DNA from: Sphingomonas glacialis
GTDB taxonomy: Bacteria; Pseudomonadota; Alphaproteobacteria; Sphingomonadales; Sphingomonadaceae
Direction of reading: 5' to 3'
NCBI RefSeq assembly: GCF_014653575.1
Contig: NZ_BNAQ01000002.1
Span: 682,001 to 746,000 of the forward strand
Length of the DNA stretch: 64,000 nt
Shown piece by piece: positions 8,142 to 17,003 of the stretch. The notes under the pieces are model-generated. The model was given only the letters and a program-made list of their open reading frames with translations. It ran no database searches and had not been told where the DNA came from. How positions within the stretch are numbered: position 1 is the first letter of the stretch; every line of letters starts with the position of its first letter. Position numbers and translations under genes: made by a program.

Positions 8142-8400
8142 CTGGCCCGATCCTATGAAAGCGCCTGGCACTGTCACTAGCGGACGCAGGACCGTAGCGG
8201 GCAACGCGGCTGTCGGGGGCGCACCGCATAGCCACCATCTGGACGGTGACGCGGTCGATTACGCTGGTGCGAACCTCCCCGACCTCCAGCGATATTACGC
8301 GGGCACCCCTGCCCGTTTCCTGGACGAAGGCAACCATATCCACGTCACGCTGCCCGGCTATGGGCGCGTGCCTCTCTTCGGCGCGATTGGATCTCGATAA
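8107..8400 (+). CDS. Peptidase M15-like domain (peptidoglycan hydrolase)
   Basis: A 97-aa protein from GTG 8107 (ATG 8155 would give 81 aa). It matches the core of M15A D-Ala-D-Ala carboxypeptidase-like phage enzymes: [16 protein letters not shown], the zinc-binding [10 protein letters not shown] with His and Asp ligands, and the final HIHV with the third zinc His. These enzymes cut peptidoglycan peptides and act as endolysins or as virion hydrolases for genome entry. The gene overlaps its neighbours at both ends and directly precedes the putative ejection protein, so local wall digestion during DNA entry is the more likely role. Confidence 0.75.
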   Translation: MRPPAGPPPFASWPDPMKAPGTVTSGRRTVAGNAAVGGAPHSHHLDGDAVDYAGANLPDLQRYYAGTPARFLDEGNHIHVTLPGYGRVPLFGAIGSR

Positions 8401-11400
8401 TGCCCGGACCTTGGGACAAATACCGCACGCCGGCCCCTGCCCCACAAGGCGGCGGCGTCATCATCGGCCGGGCCAATCCGTATACAGCTCAGATCGAGAA
8501 GGAACGGCTCGACAAAGCCCGCGCCGACAATGCCGTCACGCCTTACGACAAGCGCAAGGCCGCGGCTGACGCGACAAAGGCGGAGGCTGACGCAAGGAAC
8601 GCGCCGGCCATCCGGGCGGCAGACGCGCGCCTCAAACAAGCCCAGGCGGACGCGCTCGAGCGCGCTAACCGTGAGGCGGATGCTGGGCTCGATCCTGCCA
8701 CCACGACCTATTATGCGCAGCAGGTGCTGGCTGGCGCCCCTATGCCCGCGATCGGCATGGGCAAGCAGGCCGCGGCGAACCGCCAGGCTATCATGCAGGA
8801 GGTGGCTCGTCTCGGTGGTGCCGCGGGGCTAAACGGGGCCGACGCCGCTGCCCAGATCGCGCACTACAAGGCGGGCACCAAGCAGATCTCGAATCTCGAG
8901 AACATGGCCGGAACGATCGGCGTGAACGAGCAGACTGCGCTCGCCAACGGGCAGCAGTATATCGACCGTAGCGCCGAGCTACCGTTCCAAAGCCCAATCA
9001 CACCGGTCAACATGCTGAGCAACGCTATCCAGCGCCTCTTTGGCGGAGAAACCATTTCCAAGGCTGACGCGGCGCACAACACGTTCGTCAACGAATATGC
9101 CAAGGTGGTGGCGGGCTCGCCATCTGGTGCTGGCGTGCTGAGCGATAGCGCACGTCGAGAAGCGATGAGCACCATCAACAGCAATGGCAGCGTTGCACAG
9201 AAGCAAGCCGCTTTCGAGCAGATGAAGGCCGACATGGCCAACCGCATGATTGCGATTCATGGCGGCATCAACAACGCCTACAGGGCGCTGACGAAACAGC
9301 CGGGCTATGAGGTTCCTGCCTCCACGAACGGCCTTACTGTCGCCGCTGCACCCGGGAACCGTGACTCGATGCCGGGGGCTAACACGCAGTCGCCCCTAGT
9401 CGGCGATACCACCGGAAGCCTGACCGCCTCCACCGCGCAGTATCTCAATCAGGACGATCCCAAGGTCGAAAAGCAAGTCGCGCAGATGATCCGAGCTGGC
9501 AAAAGCGCCGCGGAAATCAACAGCGTGTTGCAGCCTCTTGGCTATCCCGGCGTAGATCCCGCATCGGTCAGCAAGGCGCAGGAAGTGTTGCGCGCCAATC
9601 CTGGGTATAAGGGCCCGCTCGTCTCTGTGAAGCACTACGTTGAGCAGGGTGCCAACACCCGCGCCGGCAATGAGATCGGGCTTAGTACCTTGGGTTCCGC
9701 GGGGATCGGCGCATACGACGGCTTGAACTCGCTGACGTTCGGCAAGATGGGAGACGCGGCCGATTACCTCTCTGGCAAGCCGGGACAGTCTGAGCTTGCC
9801 GCGCACGCTGCGGGCGAAGTCCACCCGATTGCCAAGGGCGTGGGGCAGCTTATCGGCACCCTTCCGGCTTTCGTTGGCGCAGAGGCGGGCCTTGCTGGCC
9901 TAGCAGCCCGCGGCGTTGGCGGCTCGAGGGTCGCGGCCTTGCTCGCAAAGCCTGTCACCTCCGATCTAGTCGGCGGCGCATACGCAGGCGCCGGGGGCAG
10001 CCCAGACAATCGGGTTGCGGGCGCTTTGTTCGGCTCGATTGCGGGCGCTGGCGGTGGCACGATCGGCCGCAACGTCGTCTCGCCTGTAGCGGCGGCGCTT
10101 GCCCGTACCAGCGCAGGAAAAGCCGTAACCGGTGTAGCAAACGAAGTCGGCAACGCGGGCCGGCGCGCGCTCAATATCCCGGAAGTCGCGCCAACGGTCG
10201 CACCGCCGAAGCCGTCCGTTGCCGAGGCGCTGATAATGAAGAAGGCCGGATCGGCGGGGGTTGACGGTATCGCAGCCCAGCTAGCCGAGGCGCAGCGCTT
10301 GGGGGTCCCTATGGCGCTTGCGGATACGCACCCGGCGCTTACCTCTTTGACGGGCGCCGCGGTGCGCCGCTCGCCTGACGCCGCGGCTACCGCAGAAAGC
10401 GCGCTCTTGCCGCGAGCGCGCGGGCAAATCGACCGGTTCGGCAATGCCGTGGAGCGGGATTTAGGTCCTATCGGCAATATCCCCCAGATCAGCGCAGACA
10501 TGACCGCACAGGCTCGCACGGCTGCTGGCCCGCTCTACGACTCGGCTTACGCCAATGCCGTTCCCGGGACCCCCGAACTGGCGGGCACTCTCAACACGCC
10601 GTTCGGTCGTCAGGCGCTTGGCCGAGCGCAGACGATCGCCGCCAACGAACGGCGCGCGCCTAGCGAGTTGGGGTTCGCACAGGATTCCGAGGGTAACACG
10701 ATCCTCAATCCACAGCCGAACCAGCAGATCGCCGACCACCTCGCCGCGCGTGCCGAGCTAGACGATGCACAGAACGCCTACCGCATGGCCCGCAACGGTT
10801 CCGGTGACATGGGACAGGCACAGCAGCGTGTCGTCATGGCACGCGATGCGTTGCGCCGCGCAGAGGGTGGCCTATCGGGCGCACCCGACCCGACAGCAGC
10901 CGCGAGCATCCCAAACTACACCACACAGACGCTCGACTATGTGAAGCGCGGGATGGATGACGTGCTCGAGCAGCATCGTAATCCGATCACAGGACGTCTT
11001 GTGCTGGACGAAGCTGGGCGGGCGCAGAACCAAGTGCGGCAGCAATTTCTAAGCGAGGTGGACAGCCACAACCCAGCCTATGCCGAGGCGCGCAACGCCT
11101 ATGCGGGGCCGGTCCAGGCACGCGACGCTATGGCGCGGGGGCAGGATGCCTATTCGCTGCATCCTAACGAGCTGGCAATGCAGGTTGGCAATCAAACGGA
11201 TGAGCATCTCGCACAGATGCAGTTGGGCTATCGTGACACGCTGATGGCCAGGGCAAACTCGGCTCGCTTCAATGCAAACCCGTTTGATGCGACGCTAGGG
11301 ACGCCGGCCGCGGAACAGCGATTGGCGGCGCTCCACCCGGATATGCCGAGCATCGCCGACCTTCTGCGCCAGCGCGATCTAGAGGGGCAGCTTGCGCGCG

Positions 11401-11792
11401 CTCACAACAAGATCCTGGGCAATTCTGACACCGCAGCCAGGACGATCGCAGATCAAGAATTTGCAAATCCCGTGGCCGAGGGCGCACTCCACGCTGGCGC
11501 TGCTGTGATGACGCACGGGGCATCAATCCCCGGCACCGCCGCCCGCATTGCTGGTGTTGGCTTGCGAGACCGCATCGCTATGGGCGTGGGTGAAGGCGCC
11601 ACGCAGAAGGCAAACCGCATCGCTGAGTTGTTGCTCAACCCTGACCCAGCAGCGTCAGCGGCTACGCTTTCCGACCTCGCGAACGCGTCTCAGCTCTACA
11701 AGGATTACATCCGGGCTAACAACACTCGCCTGGGTGCTTCGCTCGGCGCTGTCGGCGGGGGCTGGGTTGCCTCGGGCGGCGCGCCGAATTGA
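8400..11792 (+). CDS. Large putative internal virion / DNA ejection protein
   Basis: An 1130-aa protein starting at ATG 8400, overlapping the previous stop by 1 nt. Residues 30-110 are charged helical repeats rich in Ala, Lys and Asp. Residues about 180-320 (NTFVNEYAKVVAGSPSGAGV; REAMSTINSNGSVAQKQAAF) resemble the helical domain of ejection proteins of podovirus-like prophages. Residues about 470-590 are long Gly/Ala-rich hydrophobic segments suited to membrane insertion. The C-terminal half is again helical with coiled-coil-like repeats. The likely role is to form, with the two genes before it, the conduit carrying phage DNA through the envelope. Assignment rests on composition, size and context, not on catalytic residues. 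Confidence 0.6.
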   Translation: MPGPWDKYRTPAPAPQGGGVIIGRANPYTAQIEKERLDKARADNAVTPYDKRKAAADATKAEADARNAPAIRAADARLKQAQADALERANREADAGLDPATTTYYAQQVLAGAPMPAIGMGKQAAANRQAIMQEVARLGGAAGLNGADAAAQIAHYKAGTKQISNLENMAGTIGVNEQTALANGQQYIDRSAELPFQSPITPVNMLSNAIQRLFGGETISKADAAHNTFVNEYAKVVAGSPSGAGVLSDSARREAMSTINSNGSVAQKQAAFEQMKADMANRMIAIHGGINNAYRALTKQPGYEVPASTNGLTVAAAPGNRDSMPGANTQSPLVGDTTGSLTASTAQYLNQDDPKVEKQVAQMIRAGKSAAEINSVLQPLGYPGVDPASVSKAQEVLRANPGYKGPLVSVKHYVEQGANTRAGNEIGLSTLGSAGIGAYDGLNSLTFGKMGDAADYLSGKPGQSELAAHAAGEVHPIAKGVGQLIGTLPAFVGAEAGLAGLAARGVGGSRVAALLAKPVTSDLVGGAYAGAGGSPDNRVAGALFGSIAGAGGGTIGRNVVSPVAAALARTSAGKAVTGVANEVGNAGRRALNIPEVAPTVAPPKPSVAEALIMKKAGSAGVDGIAAQLAEAQRLGVPMALADTHPALTSLTGAAVRRSPDAAATAESALLPRARGQIDRFGNAVERDLGPIGNIPQISADMTAQARTAAGPLYDSAYANAVPGTPELAGTLNTPFGRQALGRAQTIAANERRAPSELGFAQDSEGNTILNPQPNQQIADHLAARAELDDAQNAYRMARNGSGDMGQAQQRVVMARDALRRAEGGLSGAPDPTAAASIPNYTTQTLDYVKRGMDDVLEQHRNPITGRLVLDEAGRAQNQVRQQFLSEVDSHNPAYAEARNAYAGPVQARDAMARGQDAYSLHPNELAMQVGNQTDEHLAQMQLGYRDTLMARANSARFNANPFDATLGTPAAEQRLAALHPDMPSIADLLRQRDLEGQLARAHNKILGNSDTAARTIADQEFANPVAEGALHAGAAVMTHGASIPGTAARIAGVGLRDRIAMGVGEGATQKANRIAELLLNPDPAASAATLSDLANASQLYKDYIRANNTRLGASLGAVGGGWVASGGAPN

Positions 11793-11909
11793 CGGCGCGG
11801 GCTTCCGTCTCGGCCACAACCCAACAATCACAGCCTTTAAGGCGCAAGCGCCCGCGATCTCGAGTGCTGTCATGAAGCGATTGTAGCCGGTTTGTTCTTC
11901 GACGCCAGC

Positions 11910-12164
11910 CTATCCTGGGATGCAAAACCCATAGACTGTCCACCGTGTGCCAACGATGACGCCACCGTTCGGCGTCGGCCGACTCGAACTATCGTTTTGC
12001 CGGCGCTGCGCCTCCTGTTCGATGGCAGCCTGACCGCGCCGACAGCGCTGCTCATTCGGGTAATCGATCACCGTCGTCCCGCCTTGCGACCATGAGACGA
12101 CCAGTTTCCACGAATTGGCATCGCCAGGCGATTGGGCTGCGATAAGCATTGCGAGGAAATACAT
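11910..12164 (-). CDS. Small secreted or membrane-anchored hypothetical protein
   Basis: An 84-aa protein from ATG 12164 (GAAGG upstream); an ATG at 12203 would add 13 residues. The N-terminus (MYFLAMLIAAQSPGDANSWK) is a short signal-like hydrophobic segment. The rest contains VVSWSQGGTTVIDYPNEQRC and ends TVYGFCIPG, with a Cys pair that could form a disulphide. Similar short periplasmic proteins are frequent in sphingomonads. It runs against the phage-like operon, which ends about 120 bp away. A small palindrome, ATGCAC CGGA GTGCAT, lies upstream at 12202-12217. Confidence 0.5.
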   Translation of the reverse strand: MYFLAMLIAAQSPGDANSWKLVVSWSQGGTTVIDYPNEQRCRRGQAAIEQEAQRRQNDSSSRPTPNGGVIVGTRWTVYGFCIPG

Positions 12165-12307
12165 AACGCGGCCTTCGATAGAATCAGGGGCTTTCCGCGT
12201 CATGCACCGGAGTGCATCTATCCATCAACCGCCTTGCGACTTCGACCCGACTGAACTCTACCGCGCGTGAACAACGGTGCCCCGCTTCCGGTACGCAGTT
12301 GGGCGCC

Positions 12308-13507
12308 TTACCACGGCACATTCAAATTCGCGCGGACGTCCTTCCACTCGTCCCTCGTCGCGAACTCGTATGCGAAACGGCGTATTGTCGCCTCACGGTA
12401 GGCGGCATGCCCAGCATCGACCCCGCCGCTTCGCGCCGCATCGAGGAAATATCGGAATGGCGTTTCACCGGCCGGCGCGACTGCCGCTTCGACTGATGCG
12501 ATTATTTCGGCATCCGTCTTAGTCGTGAAGCCGATCGCTACCTTCAGTTCGAACGGCCAATCGGTATCAATGTTGACCCAACGCCGTCCACCCTCGACTA
12601 TCTGCGCGGCATCTGCCTCTGAGATATGCGGCGGCAGCGCATATTCATCGGTATGGGTGATCTGCACAGCACCGGGCGGCGCTACCTCCGATTCCTGTAC
12701 GGGCAGGACCGGCGCAGCAGACGCGGTGGCATCCTGGATCGGCTCCGCGCTATCAGTTCGCGGCGAAGCCTCTCGGCTTGTCGTGGCGGCGCGGGCCACT
12801 TCGTCGCTTGCGTTGGCCGCCACGTTTGGCCGTTCTGTTGGTTGAGGCGAACCGTGGTGCGGCTCGACCATCCCATTGAACAGGTAGTGTTCGGGATCTG
12901 TGTATTTGACCTGCGGCACCGGAACGCCGGGCTTCGATCTGGACCGATCCCCGAACTGGCCTGGCGTGAGAATCAGGCGCGACGCGTAAACCTGAAGGAT
13001 CGCTGGCAGGGGTGACGACGGGTCGAGCATTTCAGGATCGGCGCCGGCCCATTGGAGTATATCGCTGACGATGGCGATGGTCCCATCTGCCGCAGTTGCA
13101 GCGTGACCGGTCTGAACGCCGTGAGCTATCATCGCGTCGTTGAGCCGCCGGAAGTCGGGATGCACCTTCGTGCTCTTGCGGATCGCCTCCGACTCCTCGT
13201 GGTTGCTAAGTACGGCCGCGGTTTCGTCGCGACGTTCGCGCGCGATGGCGAGGGTTGCCGCCAGCGCCAGCAGGGGAATGCCTTGCTTCTCCCAGTCCTT
13301 CCGCGCTTTCGCATAGGCCTTCTGCGCGGACTCGGCGGCTTCACGTGGTGACGACGCATAGCCTTCCGGATGCTTCAAGATGGCCGTGGTGATCGTCCGC
13401 GGAGCGCCACCGGCCCGCTCCCGCTCGATCTGCGCGCGCTGCGCCCGGACTTCCGCCAAGTGCACGTCGAGCTTGCCGATGATTGATTTCACGATGGTGT
13501 CGAGCAT
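12308..13507 (-). CDS. Element protein of unknown function
   Basis: A 399-aa protein from ATG 13507, which has an ideal GGAGG ribosome-binding site 4 nt upstream; the longer ORF to 13657 is therefore unlikely. Residues 1-40 are helical and basic (MLDTIVKSIIGKLDVHLAEV). Residues 50-140 are Ala/Lys/Arg-rich coiled-coil-like. Residues 230-310 are a Ser/Pro/Ala linker. The last 100 residues form a compact acidic domain (VNIDTDWPFELKVAIGFTTK). No membrane segment or catalytic motif is seen. It is a single gene divergent from the HNH gene, with an operator-like inverted repeat in the gap. Confidence 0.6.
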   Translation of the reverse strand: MLDTIVKSIIGKLDVHLAEVRAQRAQIERERAGGAPRTITTAILKHPEGYASSPREAAESAQKAYAKARKDWEKQGIPLLALAATLAIARERRDETAAVLSNHEESEAIRKSTKVHPDFRRLNDAMIAHGVQTGHAATAADGTIAIVSDILQWAGADPEMLDPSSPLPAILQVYASRLILTPGQFGDRSRSKPGVPVPQVKYTDPEHYLFNGMVEPHHGSPQPTERPNVAANASDEVARAATTSREASPRTDSAEPIQDATASAAPVLPVQESEVAPPGAVQITHTDEYALPPHISEADAAQIVEGGRRWVNIDTDWPFELKVAIGFTTKTDAEIIASVEAAVAPAGETPFRYFLDAARSGGVDAGHAAYREATIRRFAYEFATRDEWKDVRANLNVPW

Positions 13508-14034
13508 GTTGCCTCCGTATTCTGAACTCGACCCTTCTTTTATGCGCGAGGCAGCTTCCAACGAAGCACACTTTCTACGAAGGAGTGCTCGAGGCGGCGC
13601 GAGTGTCTCGCCATGGGACAGAGCAGAAGCGAGCCCGATCCAATCGAACTCGGGCAAAACATGGTTAATATTTTTAGGCGCAATACCGTTAACCTGGGCG
13701 GAGCCTCAGGTTAACTGCGCAAAGTGCGTTCCGCATTTTCACTTGGAGCTGAGCGAGTTCCGCTGCCGTTCGTCAGCGGGTCGCACCCCCAGGTGCTCGG
13801 ATCGGATTGCACCATGCAATCCTCGGGTTCGCCACCGCCGGGGCTCAAAGTCGAATAGCCGTTTCCACTTGGGGCCCAAAGGCAGCGTAACCTTGCGTTG
13901 CGCCTGCCCTACAGTTGACCTCGTCGATCGGCGTAAGCGGCTGACGCCGGCCGAAAGTTCATGCGGACGGCTCCACGCCGCCAATTCCCATCAGAAGTGA
14001 TCCTTTTGCCAATCCTGGCAGAGGAGAAAATGAC
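13508..14034. other. Divergent intergenic region
   Basis: A 527-bp gap between the minus-strand 399-aa gene and the HNH gene. No convincing gene is seen; ORFs here are antisense or run through the neighbours. It contains the inverted repeat at 13688-13715 and AT-rich patches (around 13660-13690) that could hold the promoter of the minus-strand gene. A GGAGAAAATGAC ribosome-binding site lies before ATG 14035. Confidence 0.4.
13688..13715. promoter_or_regulatory. Perfect inverted repeat GTTAACCTG-N10-CAGGTTAAC
   Basis: Two 9-bp perfect arms (13688-13696 and 13707-13715) with a 10-nt spacer, a centre-to-centre spacing of about two helical turns and so typical of a dimeric HTH repressor site. 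It sits 180 bp upstream of the minus-strand gene start and could control it or the divergent HNH gene. Confidence 0.45.
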
Positions 14035-14301
14035 ATGTCGAATCCACGAGCCTGGCGCGGCAAGGGTCGCACTGAGAAGCCGAACAGCAGGCAGAAGCGC
14101 AACAAACTGTTCCTAGATGCGCACCCGCGCTGCCAGCGCTGCCGCCGCCGCCGTGCAGAAGAAGCCCATCACCAGATGCCGCACGGCCACCCTGACCGAT
14201 ACGATTGGGCGTTCATGCAGGCGTTGTGCGTCCGATGCCACATCGACGTGCATCGCCAAGGCCCAATCATCCTCACGGTGGTTTTCAACCACGGGAAGTA
14301 G
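14035..14301 (+). CDS. HNH endonuclease-like protein
   Basis: An 88-aa protein with GAGGAG upstream. It begins with a basic segment (SRQKRNKLFLDAHP), followed by CQRC and CVRC zinc-binding knuckles and an intervening EAHHQMPHGHPDRYDW region that carries the HNH catalytic histidines (AHH), ending HIDVHRQG. In many phages such free-standing HNH proteins sit beside the terminase and assist packaging. Here no terminase follows, so it is either a leftover of a lost packaging module or an independent nicking enzyme. Confidence 0.75.
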   Translation: MSNPRAWRGKGRTEKPNSRQKRNKLFLDAHPRCQRCRRRRAEEAHHQMPHGHPDRYDWAFMQALCVRCHIDVHRQGPIILTVVFNHGK

Positions 14302-14357
14302 ATGCGTTAGCCCCTCGCCTCCACCGCCATGCCCTGCAAGCGGTGGGGGCATTGACC

Positions 14358-14510
14358 CTAATCCTTCGCTCTCAACCCAAGAGCGATGAGCTGACGGATC
14401 GCCTCGGCGCGCGTGGGGATACGCTTGTCGAAACGCCAATCGTCGATGGCCTTGGCCTCGGTGGCCGTCACCATGATCGGCAGGCGAACGTCCTTTGGCT
14501 CCTGATCCAT
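14358..14510 (-). CDS. Ribbon-helix-helix repressor candidate
   Basis: A 50-aa protein from ATG 14510 (an in-frame ATG at 14564 would give 68 aa). The sequence (EPKDVRLPIMVTATEAKAID then RIPTRAEAIRQLIALGLRAK) is a ribbon-helix-helix fold, as in Arc/MetJ and plasmid regulators. Just upstream lies a set of TTGTGC/GCACAA repeats that looks like its operator. It may also be the antitoxin of an unpaired system, but no toxin is adjacent on this strand. Confidence 0.6.
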   Translation of the reverse strand: MDQEPKDVRLPIMVTATEAKAIDDWRFDKRIPTRAEAIRQLIALGLRAKD

Positions 14511-14530
14511 ATCGACGCGGTATGCCAATC

Positions 14531-14611
14531 GCACAACTCGCACAAGTTTCTTGACCGTGCGCATCCGTAGACATACATAGACACAACTTGTGCAAACAGC
14601 ACCGATTGTGC
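14531..14611. promoter_or_regulatory. Cluster of TTGTGC/GCACAA operator-like repeats
   Basis: GCACAA at 14531-14536 and 14540-14545 face TTGTGC at 14588-14593 and 14606-14611. They form two tandem pairs in inverted orientation, in the gap between the divergent RHH gene and the 14684 operon. Such spaced hexamers are typical ribbon-helix-helix operators, so the RHH protein probably represses both directions. Confidence 0.5.
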
Positions 14612-14683
14612 AAGCGACCGAAGCAGAGGATTAGGCCCCTCTACTCCGGTCTGACCACCACCGTCTGTTGAAGGAGACGAACA

Positions 14684-15406
14684 ATGGCTAATCACGCTCT
14701 TAGCGCCCCGGCCCCCTATGCCAAGGCTGCCGATTGGAACGCTGCCGTTTCCGCATACCGCGAAGTGGCAAGCCAACGCGACGTTGCTTCCCCCAACGAC
14801 TGGGAAAATCCTGCACAAGAGTCCGCCTGGGAAAAACTGGTCGACCAGGCAAGCGCGGCGCTTGCCGTCGTAACCAAGCACCCCGTCACCACGCTCGCGC
14901 AGCTTGCCGAGAAGTGCGCGCTCGTCAAAGCCGAGTATCCGGACGCGATGTGCTTGGACGGCGACGACTGCGAGGCGATCATTGCCGACGTGCTGCGCAT
15001 CGCTTCGCCCGACGCGATCAGCACGACCGGCGAAAACCCCGCGCTAGTTGCGGCTTTCGAGCAGTACCGCACCGCCGCCCGCGTGTTACGAAACGATCCC
15101 GAAGTGAAATTGCCCGAAGAGGAAAGCGACAGGCTTTTTGCGGTGATGGACGTTGCCGACGACGCGCTCAACGCCGAACCTGCACGCACCGTTTCGGGGG
15201 CTGTCATCAAGCTCCGGCGTGTTTTCACTGGGGTAACGCAAGAGGCATGGTCGGACGCTGCCGTATTCGATGACCGACCCCCGGCCTTTGCTGATGGCCT
15301 GCGGTTGGCAGACCTCTACACCCGCATGTTTTGGGGCGCGATCGAGGATCTACAGCGCATGGCAACCGACAAGCACGCCGCGCCCCTCGCAGCAATGGAG
15401 GGTTGA
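14684..15406 (+). CDS. Hypothetical protein, first of a seven-gene run
   Basis: A 240-aa acidic, Ala-rich helical protein with a clear GAAGGAGA ribosome-binding site. Recognisable stretches are AEKCALVKAEYPDAM followed by CLDGDDCEAIIADVL. No signal peptide, membrane segment or enzymatic motif is found. It leads a plus-strand run of closely spaced or overlapping genes to 17564, downstream of the RHH operator cluster. I recognise this kind of protein only as an accessory-region hypothetical in sphingomonads. Function unknown. Confidence 0.6.
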   Translation: MANHALSAPAPYAKAADWNAAVSAYREVASQRDVASPNDWENPAQESAWEKLVDQASAALAVVTKHPVTTLAQLAEKCALVKAEYPDAMCLDGDDCEAIIADVLRIASPDAISTTGENPALVAAFEQYRTAARVLRNDPEVKLPEEESDRLFAVMDVADDALNAEPARTVSGAVIKLRRVFTGVTQEAWSDAAVFDDRPPAFADGLRLADLYTRMFWGAIEDLQRMATDKHAAPLAAMEG

Positions 15407-15409
15407 GCG

Positions 15410-15871
15410 ATGGGCAATCATCCCACCACCGCCGCGGCTTCACTCCTGCAAGCGCTTCATGCCCGCTTCGAAGCAAACAACGCTGAGTATAATGTGATAG
15501 AAGCGGCTCGACCGGCCGACCACGATCTCGCCGAGCGCGGCAAGATAGACCGCGCGACCAGCGCCAACGAATACGAGGCGGACGCTTTGCGGTTCGCTAT
15601 CCTGACGCAGGTGCCGGATAGTCATCCGGACGCGCTTGTTCTGATGTTCCACATTCGGCTTGAGCAGGACGCACAAGCACATAGCGCTGTGCCACCGAGC
15701 AACCGTGAAAAATCGATCTTGGCGACTGCGATTGATACCCTGTTCGACTTTCACGCGTGTGAAAGCGAATCCGACGACTTCGATTACGGCAAGCTCGGCA
15801 AGCAGCTGCGAACTGCCTGCAGGGACGTTTACGACGCGCGCCGGTATCGCACCGGCGTGGTGGAGGGCTAA
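15410..15871 (+). CDS. Hypothetical helical protein
   Basis: A 153-aa protein starting 3 nt after the previous stop. It is acidic and helical (LLQALHARFEANNAEYNVIE; DALRFAILTQVPDSHPDALV) and shares composition and layout with the preceding 240-aa protein, so the two may be distant relatives or partners. No catalytic or DNA-binding motif is evident. The gene is probably translated together with its neighbours. Confidence 0.55.
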   Translation: MGNHPTTAAASLLQALHARFEANNAEYNVIEAARPADHDLAERGKIDRATSANEYEADALRFAILTQVPDSHPDALVLMFHIRLEQDAQAHSAVPPSNREKSILATAIDTLFDFHACESESDDFDYGKLGKQLRTACRDVYDARRYRTGVVEG

Positions 15872-15874
15872 GCC

Positions 15875-16255
15875 ATGAACGGCCAAGCCATCAAAGCCGC
15901 TGTCGTCTCCTATCAGCCGTGGGAAGGCGAAACTTTCGCCGGGGTGCAAGCGACCATCACCGGCGCTCCAGCGAAAGCCGGAAGGCCCGACTATTTCCCG
16001 ATCGAGATTGCGAGCGGGTGGATTGCGGACGCAGCGCGCGAGCCGAGCGGCGACATTGCAATGTTGCTTGTTTGCCGCAGCGGGATCGATCCCGTAGCCG
16101 AAGAGCGGGAGATTACGGGTCAGCTTATCGCCGTCGTGACGCGCATCGGGTTCTTGGGAACTCCGTTAACCCTCGGCGGTGCCGCGGCAACCCTAGCACT
16201 CGCGCCGGCCCTCTGGGCTCTGTTCGCCCTCACGTTCGCTGCGATGCCGTCATGA
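15875..16255 (+). CDS. Hypothetical protein with C-terminal membrane segment
   Basis: A 126-aa protein starting 3 nt after the previous stop. The first 90 residues are soluble-looking (YQPWEGETFAGVQATITGAP). The last 30 are strongly hydrophobic (LGGAAATLALAPALWALFAL), suggesting a C-terminal membrane anchor. Its stop overlaps the next ATG by ATGA. No family is recognised. Confidence 0.5.
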   Translation: MNGQAIKAAVVSYQPWEGETFAGVQATITGAPAKAGRPDYFPIEIASGWIADAAREPSGDIAMLLVCRSGIDPVAEEREITGQLIAVVTRIGFLGTPLTLGGAAATLALAPALWALFALTFAAMPS

Positions 16256-16473
16256 GCGCTGTCCAGGGCTTCGATCCTGCCGCGTGGCTATCCGCGCTCG
16301 TCGCGATCGGCGGCGGCTATGCCCTCGCGTCGGGCCGCAAACTCTGGTTCGTCGTGCAAGACTGCAAGGCTGACGAGCTGACCGCCGTCATGTCGCATAT
16401 CGTCGGGCACCCTGATCGGGTCGAGGCGCTGCGCTGGACGATCGAGCGCCGGCAAGCTGGTGAGGTTCTGTGA
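16252..16473 (+). CDS. Small membrane-associated hypothetical protein
   Basis: A 73-aa protein from ATG 16252, overlapping the previous gene by 4 nt. It has a single hydrophobic N-terminal segment (WLSALVAIGGGYALASG) followed by a basic, helical C-terminus (HPDRVEALRWTIERRQAGEV). Position and a membrane segment shared with the previous product suggest the two work together. An ORF reading through from 15919 overlaps the previous gene and is rejected. Confidence 0.5.
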   Translation: MSAVQGFDPAAWLSALVAIGGGYALASGRKLWFVVQDCKADELTAVMSHIVGHPDRVEALRWTIERRQAGEVL

Positions 16474-16712
16474 TGGCGCAGATCATCGAATTTCCGCAAG
16501 GCCGAGTGTTTCGCCACCCTGACCTGATCGATGCGCTCGAGAAGCTCGAAATGATTGACGAGTATGAGACCTCGGGCGACCAGTTGAAGATCGCGGTTGC
16601 CGGTCCGATGCGGGAGTTCTGGGAACGGGAGTTCATCCGGATGGGCGGCGTTCCCCGTGACCAACTCAAGCGCGATGGCGTTGATCACGCGGCGGTCGAG
16701 GGCAAGTTGTGA
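16473..16712 (+). CDS. Small hypothetical protein
   Basis: A 79-aa protein from ATG 16473, which overlaps the previous stop by 1 nt (TGATG). It starts MAQIIEFPQGRVFRHPDLID and continues with an acidic helix (ALEKLEMIDEYETSG). No known domain. The stop overlaps the next start in the same TGATG manner. Confidence 0.5.
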   Translation: MAQIIEFPQGRVFRHPDLIDALEKLEMIDEYETSGDQLKIAVAGPMREFWEREFIRMGGVPRDQLKRDGVDHAAVEGKL

Positions 16713-16984
16713 TGGCACATCCATCTTCAACCCCACGTCCCCGCATCCACGATGCCCGTGTCTGGCGCCGCCGCGTGCGTCGTCCTTGGAACAGGCCGAG
16801 CGACGCGGGGCATGTCGGCGGCCTGCTTGAGCAGATTCCTTCGCTGCCTCGCGCAGCACTTGCCCGGGTCACCATGCTGATGATCGACCGCATGGACGAG
16901 ATCGACGGCGATCCCGACCTCGAGCATCTGCGCGACGACGACGAAGACACCCACGACCGAGAGCAGGAGGAAGTCTACGAATAG
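16712..16984 (+). CDS. Small charged hypothetical protein
   Basis: A 90-aa protein from ATG 16712, coupled to the previous gene by TGATG. The N-terminal 35 residues are basic (PRPRIHDARVWRRRVRRPWN) and the C-terminus is strongly acidic (DDDEDTHDREQEEVYE). Such bipolar small proteins often bind nucleic acid or partner proteins. No family assignment is possible. Confidence 0.5.
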   Translation: MAHPSSTPRPRIHDARVWRRRVRRPWNRPSDAGHVGGLLEQIPSLPRAALARVTMLMIDRMDEIDGDPDLEHLRDDDEDTHDREQEEVYE

Positions 16985-17003
16985 CCCCGCGCCACGGGAA
17001 CCG

